This document shows, piece by piece, positions 35,851 to 48,212 of a stretch of DNA of 64,000 nt. The DNA is from Sorex araneus. Taxonomy: Eukaryota; Chordata; Mammalia; Eulipotyphla; Soricidae. The stretch spans positions 19,600,770 to 19,664,769 of the forward strand of contig NC_073303.1 of NCBI RefSeq assembly GCF_027595985.1. Reading direction: 5' to 3'. Within the stretch, counting starts at the first letter, position 1, and every line of letters begins with the position of its first letter. The position numbers and the translations under genes are program-made. The notes beneath the pieces were generated by a model. That model was given only the letters and a program-made list of their open reading frames with translations, ran no database searches and was not told the origin of the DNA.

Positions 35851-36879
35851 ACCCTGCCCAGACACAACAGAGATGGTCACTGTCAGGGCCTCCCAGCCTG
35901 GCTGACCTCCCAACCCGGGAGCCCCAGAGAGTCCCGGGGAGAGGCTGGGGGCCACCGGGTGTGTGTCCAGGTGCTGCTCCCCCAGCCCCGGGGGCTTCTC
36001 CCACTGCCGGGAATCACCAACCCTGGGCCCTTCGGGGAAGATGTGACAAGGTGTGAATTGTTCCCCCTGGTTCGCAGATTCCCCGAGATTTGACAGGAGT
36101 TGGGGGGTGCCTACAGCAGGGGCTTCCTGCACTGGGGGCCCCAGTGTGAACCTGACCATGGTCAGGGTGGGCTGTCGCGGGGCGGGGGCAGGGGGTGTCT
36201 GGGAACGTTGGGCAGCAGGAAAAGTGCCCTAAAGGCACGATGGTGAATGACCCCCCAGCCAGGCGTGCCCTGAACCCGGGCCTCCCTGCCGGCGCGCGCC
36301 TTTCGTTTCTGGGGCCAAGAGGGAAGGGTCTCTGCTCAGGACGGACGGTCTCCTGACCCCCGAGAACACGCGTGCAGTGGCTTCCTCTCCTGGCTGGCGG
36401 AGACCCCCGACCTCCCGGGTGCCCCGCCCGGGCTCCCCCCACTCGGGGCTCTGGGCAGCCGACGACTCCCCCCGCCTGGTTCATAATCTCGGGCTGTTTG
36501 CCTTGCAAAGTAGCTTAGTGGGACCGACACGGCCTCGGACCCCCAGCCCCGCTCCCCGGCACGTGGGGGTGGTGCAGCTGAAGGCGCCCGAGCCGGGCTG
36601 TGCCGGTGAACGCTGCCCCGGCTGTGGTGCCCACACCCCCGTCTCGGCCCCCGGGGGCCGGCCAGCCCCAGAGCAGCCTTCACTGCCCAGGCTCTGCCTT
36701 CCCGCCGGGCGCTCTGCGAGGGTGAGGGGGGACGTCTCGACTCACCCCTTACCTTTGGCTGGCCACGCTGCGGGCTCCTCGTCTTCTGGCACATCCTGCC
36801 CCAGCTGGGAGGGACTTTCTGTATCTTTCTTGCTGTGTGCCTGGTTTGGGGGACTTTGGTTGGTTGGTTGGTTGGTTGG

Positions 36880-37048
36880 TTTTGCTTTTGGGGTCACACC
36901 CCTCATTGCACAGAGGTTACTTCTGGCTCATGCACCCAGGAATTGCTCCTGGCGGTGCTCAGGGGACCATATGGGATGCTGGGAATTGAACCCGGGTTGG
37001 CCGTGTGCAAGGCAGATGTCCTCCCCGCTGTGCTATATCACTCCAGTC
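36880..37048 (-). mobile_element. SINE-A with (TTGG)n at its tail
   Basis: Reverse copy preceded by (TTGG)n at 36857-36881. Confidence 0.9.
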
Positions 37049-37057
37049 CCGGTTGGT

Positions 37058-37211
37058 TGGTTTGGAGCCACACCAGGCGATGCTCACATACTCTGTACTC
37101 CGAGATCCCTCCTGACAGGGCGAGGGGGACCAAATGGGGTGTCGTGGATTGAACTCGGGTGGGCCATGTTCAAGACAAGTGCCCTCCCGGCTGGGCTGTC
37201 TCTCCAGCCTC
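37058..37211 (-). mobile_element. Old SINE-A
   Basis: Diverged reverse copy ending 'gctgtctctccagcctcc'. Confidence 0.75.
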
Positions 37212-37717
37212 CTAGAGTCCGTGCCAGGCAGGGGGAGCCCCAGGTTGATCCCAGCACTTCCTGGTTCCTCCCTTAACCGCCCCCGAAAAGACAGGCTGGG
37301 AGGGGGCTGGACTTTTCCAAAGCTGGTTTTTTGATGGCTTCTCTTTCCGGTGGCATGTTCTTGTGAAAGGCCCGGAAGGAAAGCGTTCTGCTTTGTCCCG
37401 TGAGGAAGACGAGGCAGCGTCCTGCTGGCCTAGGTGTGCAGACCCAGCCGTGTCCCTCTGAGGCTGGGCTGGACCGCAGGGGTTGAGCGGTGGGCCAGCC
37501 CTCATCAGCACAAGCACTGAGCTCTGAGCACTGAGACCTCTCGTGCTGCTTTCCCTGCAGAGCACGTTAGCACTGGTGAAGCCCTTCCCAGGAAGAGCCC
37601 CTCCGGGGGACCCCCACCCCGCTGTCTGTATTTGGTCTGTGAGCTGATGCCTCAGCAATGCCCACGTGGTCACAGAATCTGCCAAGTGACATCGTGGTGG
37701 GTGACTTGAGGGGGTTG

Positions 37718-37890
37718 TTTGTTTCGGCTTTGGGGGCCACACGTGGTGGTGCTCAGGGCTGACTCCCGCTCTGCTCTAGGGGGCCACTCCTGGTGGGGCT
37801 TTCGGGACCACTTGGGATGCCGGGGATCAAACCCGGGTCAGCCACATGCAAAGCCGGCCCCCTCCCCGCTGCACACCCTCTCCGGCCCCC
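37718..37890 (-). mobile_element. Old SINE-A
   Basis: Reverse copy, GC-rich variant, ending 'accctctccggcccc'. Confidence 0.8.
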
Positions 37891-37991
37891 GCAGTTCTCC
37901 TGGTGAAGTGCTCTGGGTCAAGACCCAGTTCTGGGGCCGTGACCTGCCCCACCTGAGAGCTACACGTGCCACCGCCCTGTCCCTCTGGGCT

Positions 37992-38041
37992 CGGTTTCCC
38001 TTCCTCCCGCCGCCTCTGGGAGCGCGTGGCGATGGTACTTT

Positions 38042-38092
<51 letters not shown>

Positions 38093-38156
38093 GGGAGCCT
38101 CTCCCTCGGTTTCCCTTCCTCCCGCCGCCTCTGGGAGCGCGTGGCGATGGTACTTT

Positions 38157-38189
<33 letters not shown>

Positions 38190-38256
38190 GGGAGCCTCTC
38201 CCTCGGTTTCCCTTCCTCCCGCCGCCTCTGGGAGTGCGGAGTGCGTGGCGATGTGC

Positions 38257-38308
<52 letters not shown>

Positions 38309-38425
38309 GGGAGCCTCTCCCTCCCTCGGTTTCCCTTCCTCCCGCCGCCTCTGGGAGCGCGTGGCGATGTGCTTTACACACACACACACACACACACACA
38401 CCCCGGGAGCCTCTCCCTCCTTCCA
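37992..38425. repeat. Compound repeat: unique cassette alternating with (CA)n, 4 copies
   Basis: Each unit has 'cccttcctcccgccgcctct', then 'gggagcgcgtggcgatg', a (CA)n run of differing length, and 'ccgggagcctctccctc'. The CA runs lie at about 38044-38091, 38160-38188, 38260-38307 and 38377-38402. Confidence 0.95.
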
Positions 38426-38830
38426 CGCTCTCCGAGTCCTCCGGCTCGTCCTCTGAGTCACCGGCAGCAGCCTCCGGCGGCTCACGGATTAGCCGGGCCC
38501 TAAAAATAGCCCGGGCTCTCCTGGAAGCACGTCGGCGCATCATCGGGCACTCGGTGGCCGGGGGGACCCTGTGTGCCCGCGTTTCTCGTGCCTGGTGGCA
38601 GCGAGCCCTGCAGCTCCCACGCTGCGTGTGACAGCTCGGGGCCACTGGGGCTGCCCGGCCCCTCCTGAGGTCTGGAAGTCACGCCCCTGTGGGGTTGGCG
38701 GGTCTCTGCACCTCTCCACCCCTCCTCCCGACCAGAGGGAAACGCGCCTTCCTGCCGTCTGACTCTCCCTGTGCAGGACCAGGGTGGATGTTCGCACACC
38801 GTTGTGGATTATAGGGGCTACAGGGGTGTT

Positions 38831-39078
38831 TGGCTGGAGCGATAGCACAGCGGGGAGGGCGTTTGCCTTGCCTGCGGCTGACCCGGGTTCAATTCCTCCG
38901 TCCCTCTTGGAGATCCCGGCAAGCTATTGAGACTATCCCGCCCGCACGGCAGAGCCTGGCAAGCTACCCTTGGCATATTCGATATGCCAAAAACAGTAAC
39001 AAGTCTCACAATGGAGACGTTACTGGTGCCTGCTTGAGCAAATCGATGAACAACAGGATGACGGTGCTGACAGTGCTG
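38831..39078 (+). mobile_element. SINE-B
   Basis: Complete head and body; (GTGCTGACA)-type tail. Confidence 0.92.
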
Positions 39079-39089
39079 AATCACTTTTA

Positions 39090-39226
39090 GTTTTGGGGTC
39101 TCTCCTGGTTCTGCCCTCAGGAATCACTCCTGTTGAGCTCGGGGGACCATATGGGAGGCTGGGGATCGAACCTGGGTCGGCTGTGTGCAAGGCAGGTGCC
39201 CTCCCTGCTGTGCTATCGCTCCGGCT
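39090..39226 (-). mobile_element. SINE-A, internally deleted
   Basis: Reverse copy immediately next to the SINE-B tail. Confidence 0.85.
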
Positions 39227-40014
39227 GCACTAGTTGTTTTTTGATTGATAGAACCTCATTGTCTGAAGCAGTTGTAGGTCTCAACCCTCCCACCCAGAAG
39301 AAAGGCGGCAGCTTCTGGGATACAACAGGTGCTTTCGTCCTAAGCTTTGCGTCTGCTGGTACGGTGCGCTTGATGCAGAAGAGGAGCTGGCCTTGGTAGG
39401 TTCGTAGTACTAAGGGATGGCCAGAGTGGACAGCTGAGTCTGCCCCCGGAGCTGTACGGTCTGTGGATTCCTGCACATGTGAACGCGGTGATGGGAATCG
39501 CTGGTTCCACCAATCTTCGTCTCCTCCCCCCTCCCCACCTTCCTCATCCCTGCTCGAAGCCTGGGCCAGCCGCGATGTTTCCTCTGAGCATTGCGCGTGT
39601 TCCAGAGTTGGACCGGTGCGGGGCGGAGTTTTTCAGACTGTCCCCTTCCTCTCGGCAACCCGCCACCTGGTGTTCTGGCTCTCATAGCTGGTTGCTTTTG
39701 GGCACGGGGCGATAGATGGTTCTTTAAGGCCAACCCAGGAGAAGAGGGCGAGTAGAGAAGACTGACCTGGTCACTGGCCGATCAGGGTCCTGACAGCGCC
39801 CCTCCCCATCCCGGGGTCGGGGGGATGCTCCACAAGCCCCACTAATGTGTGTGTGTGTGTGTGTGAGAACAACTCAGCTTGTCATTTGGGGTGTGTTTGG
39901 AGGCATCCAGGCGCCGTGGGTGAGCTGATCTGAGGCTTCCACCAAAGGCAGTGCTGGCTCTGCATGAACGATTGTTGTTGGTTTTTTAGTTGACATTTTA
40001 TGATTACGAATCAC

Positions 40015-40320
40015 AAAATCCCGTTAATCATCGATTTCTCGAGCGGGCTCAGTAACCTCTTCATTTGTCCTTTCCCTGAGATCTTAGAAGTCTCTCTCGA
40101 CTCGGCCCTCCCAATGATGTAGCACTGGGGGCTCTTTCAGGGTCAGGGGGATGAAATCCAGCTTGTTACTGGATTTAGCACATGAATACACCATGGGAAG
40201 CTTGCAAGGCTGTCCCATGTTGGGCAGGAAACTCTCAGAAGCTTGCCAGTTTCTTCCAGAGGGAGAAATAGGCTACAAGATATCACGTGGCCGCAAAGCG
40301 GCCACACGCTTCTGAGAGCT
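40015..40320 (-). mobile_element. Long relative of the SINE-B 3' half
   Basis: It shares 'catcgatttctcgagcggg' and 'gggaagcttgcaaggctg' with SINE-B but has about 100 bp of extra internal sequence and no tRNA head. A related extra segment occurs at 45400-45560. Confidence 0.55.
40287..40305. repeat. Short perfect palindrome
   Basis: 8-bp arms 'gtggccgc' and 'gcggccac' around an AAA loop. A similar but imperfect motif occurs at about 40780-40800. Confidence 0.85.
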
Positions 40321-40582
40321 TGCTTTTAAGTCTCTCTCTGGATGTTGGCCGTTGATGGGATTACACACACTTGGGTTCCTCTGCCGGTACCTTCATGCAT
40401 GAGGCCTGTCTGAATGTGTGGAGAGGGGCCTCCAGCATGGCTGTAGTTAGGTTCCGGTGGTCTTCGGCTGCCGAGAGCTCTGCTTGGGGTGGGGAGGGAA
40501 GCTGGAGCCCATCCCCTCCGAGGGGCCCCCGGGGAAGACAGCCAGGCGTGCTGGCAAGAGACTCTTTGTGGTTCGCCGGGTT

Positions 40583-40735
40583 TTTTTTTTAAATTTTATT
40601 TTTTTATAAAATCGTTCACATGGATTGGTTACATTCAATATTCCAACACCAACCCCACACCATTACACCCCCCCACCACCATTATTTCCAGTTTTCCCAC
40701 CGCCACTCACGCCTGCCTGCCACAGGCCGGGCTAG
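40583..40735 (-). mobile_element. L1 3' end, older type
   Basis: Poly-T then a reverse L1 3' UTR variant ('ccaacaccaaccccacacc'). Confidence 0.7.
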
Positions 40736-41779
40736 GTGATTCATTTTGTCTGGCTTGTTTTGAATAGCACGAGAGGTCCCGTGGCCGCAAAAGTGGCCGC
40801 GTGCTCCTGGAATTCTAAAGTTTTATATAATTGGGGTTCAGAGACATCTCTGCAGCGAGCTAATCGGTTCCAAGATTCACTCGTGAGTCTCTGGATCCAG
40901 GGCCTTCAGTGTGCTCTAAATGGCACCAGGAGGCAGTTTTGGTGACTGCCAGGGCCCTGGGGCCCTGTCGTTGAAACCCAGCTTCTGAGTGACAGAGAGC
41001 ACTGCCCCCAGAGGCAAGTGGGATTTGTGCACTTGTCATGTCAAGCAAAAAAAAAATAAATGTTCTGTGAAAACAGAGCACCCTTCGCATCCCCAAACAC
41101 GGGGGTCTCGTGGAGAAGACCGGAGACATTTAAACAACAGGCGTTTGTTTTCTTTCTGTCCTGGTTTTGGCAGAAGGTGCCTATGTGCGGCCCCAGGCAG
41201 CTGCCATCTGACATCCACTGTAAAAAACTAAAGCACGCCGAGGGGCGTGTGCACTCACGGGCTCTCCAGGCGGCTCTGACTCACCGCCCACGTACAGTGC
41301 TCCGGAACCGCCGTGTATGGGCTGGATCGGGACGGCCGTTGGCCAAGGACAGGCGAAGGAAGAACGAGGACCAAGCTGGTTGCTGATTAGTTACCGTTTA
41401 TTCAACCTTCCATCCTTCTCATCTCCCGCACTCCCAGCTCCGTCCTCTCTCTGGATCTACTGCAGCCTCTCTGGACCCCTGTCTCTCTGTCTCTCCCCAC
41501 TTGTCTCTCCCACCTTGCCCTCTAGGCTACACCCAGCCAGGTAGCAAAATCGACGTAAGAAAGCCCTTCCTGAGGGCAGCCAGGTTCAAAGGGAACACTA
41601 CTATGTAGGATTACAATCCACCAGCATCAGTGTGTGTCTCCGCACCCGGGGCTGGGACCCAGCAGGGACCGGGAGGCAGGGAGAGCCTGTGTGACTTCAC
41701 AGACACCAGCAGAGGCGCTAAGAAGCTCCCTCAGAGCTTCCACCAGAGCGGGAAGATCAGCTGGAATAAACAGTTAGCC

Positions 41780-41960
41780 AGGGGCTGGAGTGATAGTCCT
41801 GTGGGGAGGCATTTGCCTTGCATGGGGCCGACCCGGGTTCCATCTCCAGCATCCCACACGGTCCCTAAGCACCGCCAGGAGTAATCCCTGAGTGCAGAGC
41901 CAGCAAGAGCCCCTGAACAGCACCAGGGGTGACCCCGAAAGCAAAAAAATAAAATAAAGA
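41780..41960 (+). mobile_element. SINE-A
   Basis: Full copy with tail 'gcaaaaaaataaaataaag'. Confidence 0.9.
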
Positions 41961-43167
41961 TTTTTTTTTTTTTAAAAAGAAACACACAGTTTCTTTTTTT
42001 TAAAAAAACAAAGAAACACAGGAGGGGGTGACTACGCCTTCCAGCCCCGGTGCCCGCCTTCTTGAAGAGAAGCAGGAGGTGATGGTTTTACCGGAGAGTT
42101 AGTTTGAGGGAGCAAGAAAGCAGGGGTGGGGAGATGCCTTGCAGGAGACGGGTTGAGCAAACTAAGCAGGACTGCTGCAAGCCAGAGGAGGTGAGAAAGG
42201 GAGGTGAGCCTCGCCACAGCCCCTCAGGCAGGAGAGAGACGGACTTGCAAAGCATGCAGAAATGAAAGGCAAAGGCGCCCTCAAGCTGGCACCAGGACAA
42301 AAGCTGTCCACGCTCACATTTCATCCTGCAGACTGAAAGCGTTTCAAGTGTTTGGAAAAGGATGTATTTATGGGATGGGAAAGGACATTGGGGTGAGGGG
42401 CAGGGGGCGGGGGTGGGGGGAAGCGCCCTAGCTGAGCTGCCAGGGTTATGTAACATGCTCTGGTTTATATATGGTGCTGCCCCCAGAACATATTCCCATT
42501 GGGGTTTCATCGTTAGAACCACCCCGCAAGATCATCAAATGAAGTCGAGTCGCCTCGCTGGGAAAGCCAAAGAGCTGCTTTGATGGACCCATGATGAGCT
42601 CAGCTTCTTTGCGGGGCAACACCGAGTGGGCAGCTCCGCCTCGGCCCAGAAGGCTGGCCTCGGTTCCCTACCAGACCCAGGAGAGGCGCTGCCCCCACCT
42701 CCGGACCCCTCCTACCCGGGGTCTCCTAGACTGAGTTTGGCCCCCCGGCTGCTTCAAATTCAGAAACTGGGACGGGCAGCGCCTCGCCAGCGTCTCGATC
42801 CTGCCCTCTGCCGGCCAGTTGTGGCATTGCAGGGGTTTTTACATAACGGAAGGAGGTAAAGACACTTTTTGCTGAGCAAAAAGGCCCCGTGGAGTAGATC
42901 CATTCTTGGGAGAGTTGGCGGGGTGAAGGCGAGATAAACGTGTAAGGGAAAAAAAATCATTCAAAAATATAAAGTGTTGCAGGGAAGGTAAAGCAGTGAG
43001 AGAATAGGAAAACTGGGGGCTGGAGGTTGGTTATTTGAAATAGAGTAGGCAGTGAAACGTCCTTAAGAAAAGTTGGCACCAGGGGGTTGGCATACACAGG
43101 GCCGAACGGAGGTTCTGGATGGAGATAAATGATGCATAGATGAAAGGAGACAGGGGCCTTTAAGAAT

Positions 43168-43334
43168 TGGAGCCACAATACAGAGTGGAGGGCGTTTGCC
43201 CTGCACGCAGCTGACCCGGGTTCAATCCCCAGCATCCCATATGGTCCTCCGAGCATGGCCAGGAGTACTTCCTTAGTACAGAGCCAGGAGTAACTCCTGA
43301 GTCTTGCCGGGTGTGACCCAAAAAGAAAAAAAAT
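43168..43334 (+). mobile_element. SINE-A
   Basis: Diverged head, good body and A tail. Confidence 0.88.
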
Positions 43335-43454
43335 GAAAGGGTCAACAGGAGAAGCCTGTCAAGAGAGATCTGTCTGGGAAGAGGGAACAGGTAGGACCAG
43401 CTTGGGATTGTTTTTTTGTTGTTGTTATCATTGTTGTTGCTGTTCGGGTTTTTG

Positions 43455-43635
43455 GTGTTGGTTTCTCAGCCACACCCCATTGCGCTCAGGGTTTACTCTT
43501 GTTTCTGTGCTCACAGATGGCCCCTGCTGATGCCCCAGGGGTCCAAGGGGTCCATCTGTGGTTCCAGGGATGGAACCCGGGTCACCCGCATACCGGACAG
43601 GCGCCTTAATCTCAGGACTGTCCCTCTCCCCCTCC
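43455..43635 (-). mobile_element. Old SINE-A
   Basis: Diverged reverse copy from 'cagccacaccccattgc' to 'ggactgtccctctcccc'. Confidence 0.65.
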
Positions 43636-43726
43636 ATTCTTTTTTTTTTTTTTTAGGTTTTTTTTAATGCCTCTAGACAGCATTTTGATTCGCTCAGAGA
43701 CAAATCTGATAAACACGATTGCACTT

Positions 43727-43856
43727 TTTATTTATTTTTTGTTTTTTGAGTCACACCCGGCAATGCTCAGGGGACCATATGGGATGCTGGAAACCGAACC
43801 CAGGTCGGCCGAGTGCAAGGCAAACGCCCTACCCGCTGTGCTATTGCTCCAGCCCC
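43727..43856 (-). mobile_element. SINE-A with internal deletion
   Basis: Lacks about 45 bp in the body; the head is intact. Confidence 0.9.
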
Positions 43857-43899
43857 AACCCCCTCCATTCTTAAGAGAAGTATCCTTATCATGTATTTA

Positions 43900-44040
43900 T
43901 TTCAATGTTTGGGCCACACCCAGCGGTGCTCGGGGGTTACTCTGGCTCTGTGCTTGGGGTCACACCTGGTGGTGTGGGGGGGTCAGGTCGGCCGCGTGCA
44001 AGGCAGGGACTTAGCCCTGTGCTAGACATCTCTCCGGCTC
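43900..44040 (-). mobile_element. Old SINE-A
   Basis: Reverse copy, diverged, ending 'catctctccggctc'. Confidence 0.75.
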
Positions 44041-44204
44041 TTGGGTCATTTCTCATCACTTATTTCATGTCCACAATATGACCTTAGCCCCGATACATCT
44101 GGGCGTAGACGGTGCTATTCCTCTCCCAGGAGATTTGACGCAGACAGACAGAACCCTCTCTATTCTCAATGGGAAAGCACGAAAATACGCCACTATGATT
44201 TTTT

Positions 44205-44295
44205 TCTTTTTTTTATTAATAGATTATTTTTAATTAGTGAGTCAACGTGAGGGTACAGTTACAGATTTATACATTTTTGTGCTCATGTTTCCCCC
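44205..44295 (-). mobile_element. L1 3' end, short
   Basis: Poly-T and the first bases of a reverse L1 3' UTR. 'cgccactatgatttttttc' on both sides suggests a target-site duplication. Confidence 0.75.
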
Positions 44296-44463
44296 GCCAC
44301 TATGATTTTTTTCACTGTGAATAATTAACTCTTTTTTTTTTTTCCAGTACCGAGGTTCCCAAATCCAGGTCTTCTGCATGCAAGGCAGGTCCTTTACTCT
44401 TGAGCCCTGTTCTTCGCTCAAAAATCAGTGAACTAATTAATTTTTAAAAATCAGTGAACTTTC

Positions 44464-44636
44464 TGGGGCTGGAGCGATAGCACAGCAGGTAGGGCATTTG
44501 CCTTGCATGTGGTCGACCCTGGTTCGATCCCCAGCATCCCATATGGTCTTCTGAGCACTGCCGGGAGTGATTCCTGAGTACAGAGCCAAGAGTAACCCCT
44601 GTGCATCACCAGATATGACCCCAAAAAGAAAAAAAA
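44464..44636 (+). mobile_element. SINE-A with target-site duplication
   Basis: Flanked by 'aatcagtgaactttct' (44448-44463) and 'aatcaatgaactttcc' (44637-44652), two mismatches apart. Confidence 0.93.
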
Positions 44637-45377
44637 ATCAATGAACTTTCCAGAATGTGTATTCTGAGTGCAGCAGTATAGCATGTGCTTCACATATATG
44701 AGGCCCTAGTTAATCCTCAATCTCCACTCCCTTGGAAAAAAAAGAATGCTTATGCCTTTTTGCTAAGACTATTTATAAAGAAAAAATTGGATTTGTTATG
44801 AGAACTTTAGTGCAGGGTGTCTCAACAAGAGGTTCAGATGGGGCCCCAGGATATTCCAAGGGCACTAAAGGTGCAAATCACATAAATGGGGGCAGAGGAA
44901 GGAAACCGGGTCAAGAAAAGGTGAGCCGCAGTGTTTGAGTGTATTTATTTCAGATGTGCCGAGAGCTAAACCTTCCCCACGTCGAAGGGGAAAATATATT
45001 TTTACATCCATGCAGACCAAAGCATAAAAATAAACGAAGACCTACCTCCCCCCAGATTATTCAGGCTATATAATTAGTCAGGAGAAAATAAAATATTGCT
45101 GAGGATAAATATTAGCAGGAATAAACAACTAGGAGAAAAATAGCTCTGGCCGGAGCTGCCCCGTCTGCTGTCTACCCCGACTGTCTGAAGACCGTCGCAC
45201 TCTCGGGAGAGCTGGCTGCTTCCCTGGGCTCTAAAGGGCTGATGTCAGCACTCGCTGTGATGCAGCGAATCTGGAATTCAGGGCGGAGGGATCAAAGACA
45301 GACCTCCGAAGTGGTGGAGAAGGTTTCCCCAACTCTCTCTGGGCTACAAGGAATCCCATCCTCATCATCTCTTTTTA

Positions 45378-45742
45378 TTTATTTTTCTTTTATTCTATTT
45401 TATTTTCACTTGTATCACTTGCCATCACTTGTCATCCCGTTGATCTTCTTTTTGCTCGGGCGGGCACCAGTAACGTCTCCATTTGTCCCTGTCACGTGCT
45501 AGTGTAGCCCAGTGATATCTGCTCGATCCAGGAACAGGAAGAGCCTCAAACTGTTCATTCAGGGTTTATTTTATTTATTTACTTTATTTTATTTGCTTTT
45601 GGTATCACGTCCACCGATGCTCAAGGGTTATTCCTGGCTCTGCACTCCAGAATCACTCCTGGCAGTGCTAGGACGGCGGGGATCGAACCCGGGTCAGCTG
45701 CATGCAAGGCAAACACCCTCCCCACTGTACTATTGCTCTGGC
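45378..45742 (-). mobile_element. Composite insertion: SINE-A joined to a headless SINE-B-like element
   Basis: A single 18-bp duplication 'cctcatcatctcttttta' (45360-45377 and 45743-45760) encloses both parts. On the minus strand the order is SINE-A with A-rich end, then a segment with 'ggagacgttactggtgcccg' and an upstream extension not found in standard SINE-B, then an A-rich tail. Confidence 0.75.
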
Positions 45743-46714
45743 CCTCATCATCTCTTTTTAGTGCACATCTTAAATATTCCTCTCTACCCCCCATGGCCTC
45801 ACTTTTTCTCTTGAGGTCAAGCTGTGGACCGCATCACAGCAATCCACTGACGTGGGCTTCCGAGATGGGCTTTTCTTTCAAAATGTCCCCAAATTTCCTG
45901 GCGCCTGAGAATGGTCAGCTTAGGGTTTTCATCATCACTTCTAGAAGAATCAGCAATGTGACCCGTGACAAAGGCTTGGCCCTCTTCTGAAGGCGTCTCC
46001 AGGTACCTGGCGACACATGAAAAAGCCTAGCGGTGCGATTTGTCGAGGAACAGACAGCAGATGTTATTTTCAGAGCAGGAACCGTCGGCTGCTCTGAGGA
46101 GGGTGGGTAAGAGGCTGCAGCACCGGGAACCTGTTGGTGTTGGGCTGCCTGCCAATCCCGGAGACAGATTCTGCCTGAGAGCAGGGATCATGCAGGAAAC
46201 AGGCTGCCAGGACGTGGAGAAACGGGGGCCTCAGATACGACAAGGAGCTCAGAGCAAACACCTCAGACTGGTGTTAAGCAGAGAAAAAAAAAAAGGCAAC
46301 AGTGAATGTAGTAGAGATTCTCCTGCAGTAGTTCCTTGGCAGGATTTTGTTTCTGTGACATGGAAAGGCAGCTAAAGACTCCGTTCCCACTTCAAGCAGG
46401 TCCGGTTCCTCTGCTCAGTGTTTTGATGTTAGTTAATGCTCAGGGCTTGGGGACAGCACTGACGAGACCTAGCTCCAGAATGGCCCTGACCCTTAGCACT
46501 GGGCACCGCCGTCTCCTGTGGAACTTGAAGGTCTGTGTAGACAGGCATGTGTGAGCAGGTGGCTCTGGAACTGAGCGTATCTTGCAGCATGCCTCATCCC
46601 GGAAGCTAGGGCCCTAGGAAAAAATATAAAGCAACTACAACTTCCATTTTTTGTGCCATAAAACAAAGCCAAATAACAAATCAAGACAAGTAGTATCACT
46701 GGATGCTACTTCTT

Positions 46715-47380
46715 TCATTTTTTTTTTAATTTTATTTTATTGGATCACCTTGAGATAGTTACAAGCGGTCATGTTTGAGTTAGTCATAGCACTGTAGCAC
46801 TGTAGTCATCCCACTGTTCATCGAATTGCTCGAGCGGGCACCAGTAACATCTCCATTGCGAGACTTGTTATTACTGTTTTTGGCATATCTAATTCGCCAC
46901 CGGTAGCTTGCCAGGCTCAGCCTTGCAGGTGGGATACTCTCGGTAGCTTGCCGGGCTCTCCGAGAGGGACAGAGGAATTGAACCCTGATCGGCCACATGC
47001 AAGGCAAACGCCCTACCCACTGTGCTATCGCTCCAGTCCAGTTACAATCATACAATGATCAAACACCCATCCCTCCACCAGTGCACATTCCCCACCACTA
47101 ATCTCCCCAGTGTACCCCGCCCTTTGCCACCCTCCCTCCCTCCCCCTGCCTCCGTGACAGACAATCTCCCCCATACTCTCTACTTTGGGACATTATGGTT
47201 TGCAAAACAGATACTGAGAGATTATCATGTTTGGTCCTTTATCTACTTTCCCACACATCTCCCGTCCTGACTGACCCCTTCAACCATCATTTTCTTAGTG
47301 ACCCCCTTCTCTATTCTAGCTGCCTTCTCTCCCCGTTCATGAGGCAGGCTTCCAACTATGGTGGATGCTGCTTATTTCAA
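46715..47380 (-). mobile_element. L1 3' end, split by a SINE-B
   Basis: The longest L1 3' UTR copy here; left part 46715-46786, right part 47039-47380. Confidence 0.85.
46787..47038 (-). mobile_element. SINE-B nested in L1
   Basis: Complete reverse copy with a (GCACTGTA)n tail at the left; flanks 'agttagtcatag'/'agttacaatcata' indicate the duplicated L1 target. Confidence 0.93.
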
Positions 47381-48044
47381 ATAACATTCACCAGTGTTGC
47401 ACCAGAATGACCATGAAAGGCAGCCTTTTCGTGGCCACGGGGGCACAGTCCAGGGACACAAGAAAATAGACTTTGGTGCCAGTGACTCTGTGATTGATCC
47501 TGACTCCATCTGTTTCGGATAAAACCTCTCTTCACCTACAGACCTCCTGTAGACCCATTTTCCTCTAAAGAATGTTCTAGGGCATTTTATTTGTGTCGTG
47601 CCGGCGGTCAAACCCAAGACATCTGCTTGACCACTGAGCAACATTGCCTCCCCTTAGGTAATTTGCAGATCTGCTACCAATGATTTCTCTCAAATGATTT
47701 TATGTCTGAAACTTTTGTTTTTTATTTTGCCTTTATTCTAGAAGGATTCTTTGTCTTGGCATAAAACTCTTTGTTTGCAAATCTTCAACACGTTCTAGTT
47801 GTTCCATTGTCTTTCACCCCCGTAGTTTTTTGGGTAGGAATTGAGCAGGAGCTTCATTATTGCTTATCTGGAATTAACATATATTTTATTCTGGAGGCCC
47901 ACCATGTCCCACCCACCCACCCTCCAATCTTTGATTTACAACAATTACTTGCTTAGGTGAGAAGTTTTCTTTTTTCCAGCTTGGGAATTAGGCATACTGA
48001 ATCGTGGCTTATTTCTCTTTATCAATTTCAGACATTCTTGTTTG

Positions 48045-48211
48045 CTGTTTGTGTTTTGGGCCACACTCGGTGGTCCTCGGGGATTATTCGTGGCTCTGCA
48101 CTCAGGGATCACTCCTGGCAGGCCTAGGGAACAATGTGGGGTGCCAGGGATCCAACCCGGGTCAGCCATGTGCAAAGCAAGCACCCTAGCTGCTGTATTA
48201 TCTCTGGTTCC
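48045..48211 (-). mobile_element. Old SINE-A
   Basis: Diverged reverse copy ending 'tattatctctggttcc'. Confidence 0.8.
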
Positions 48212-48212
48212 C

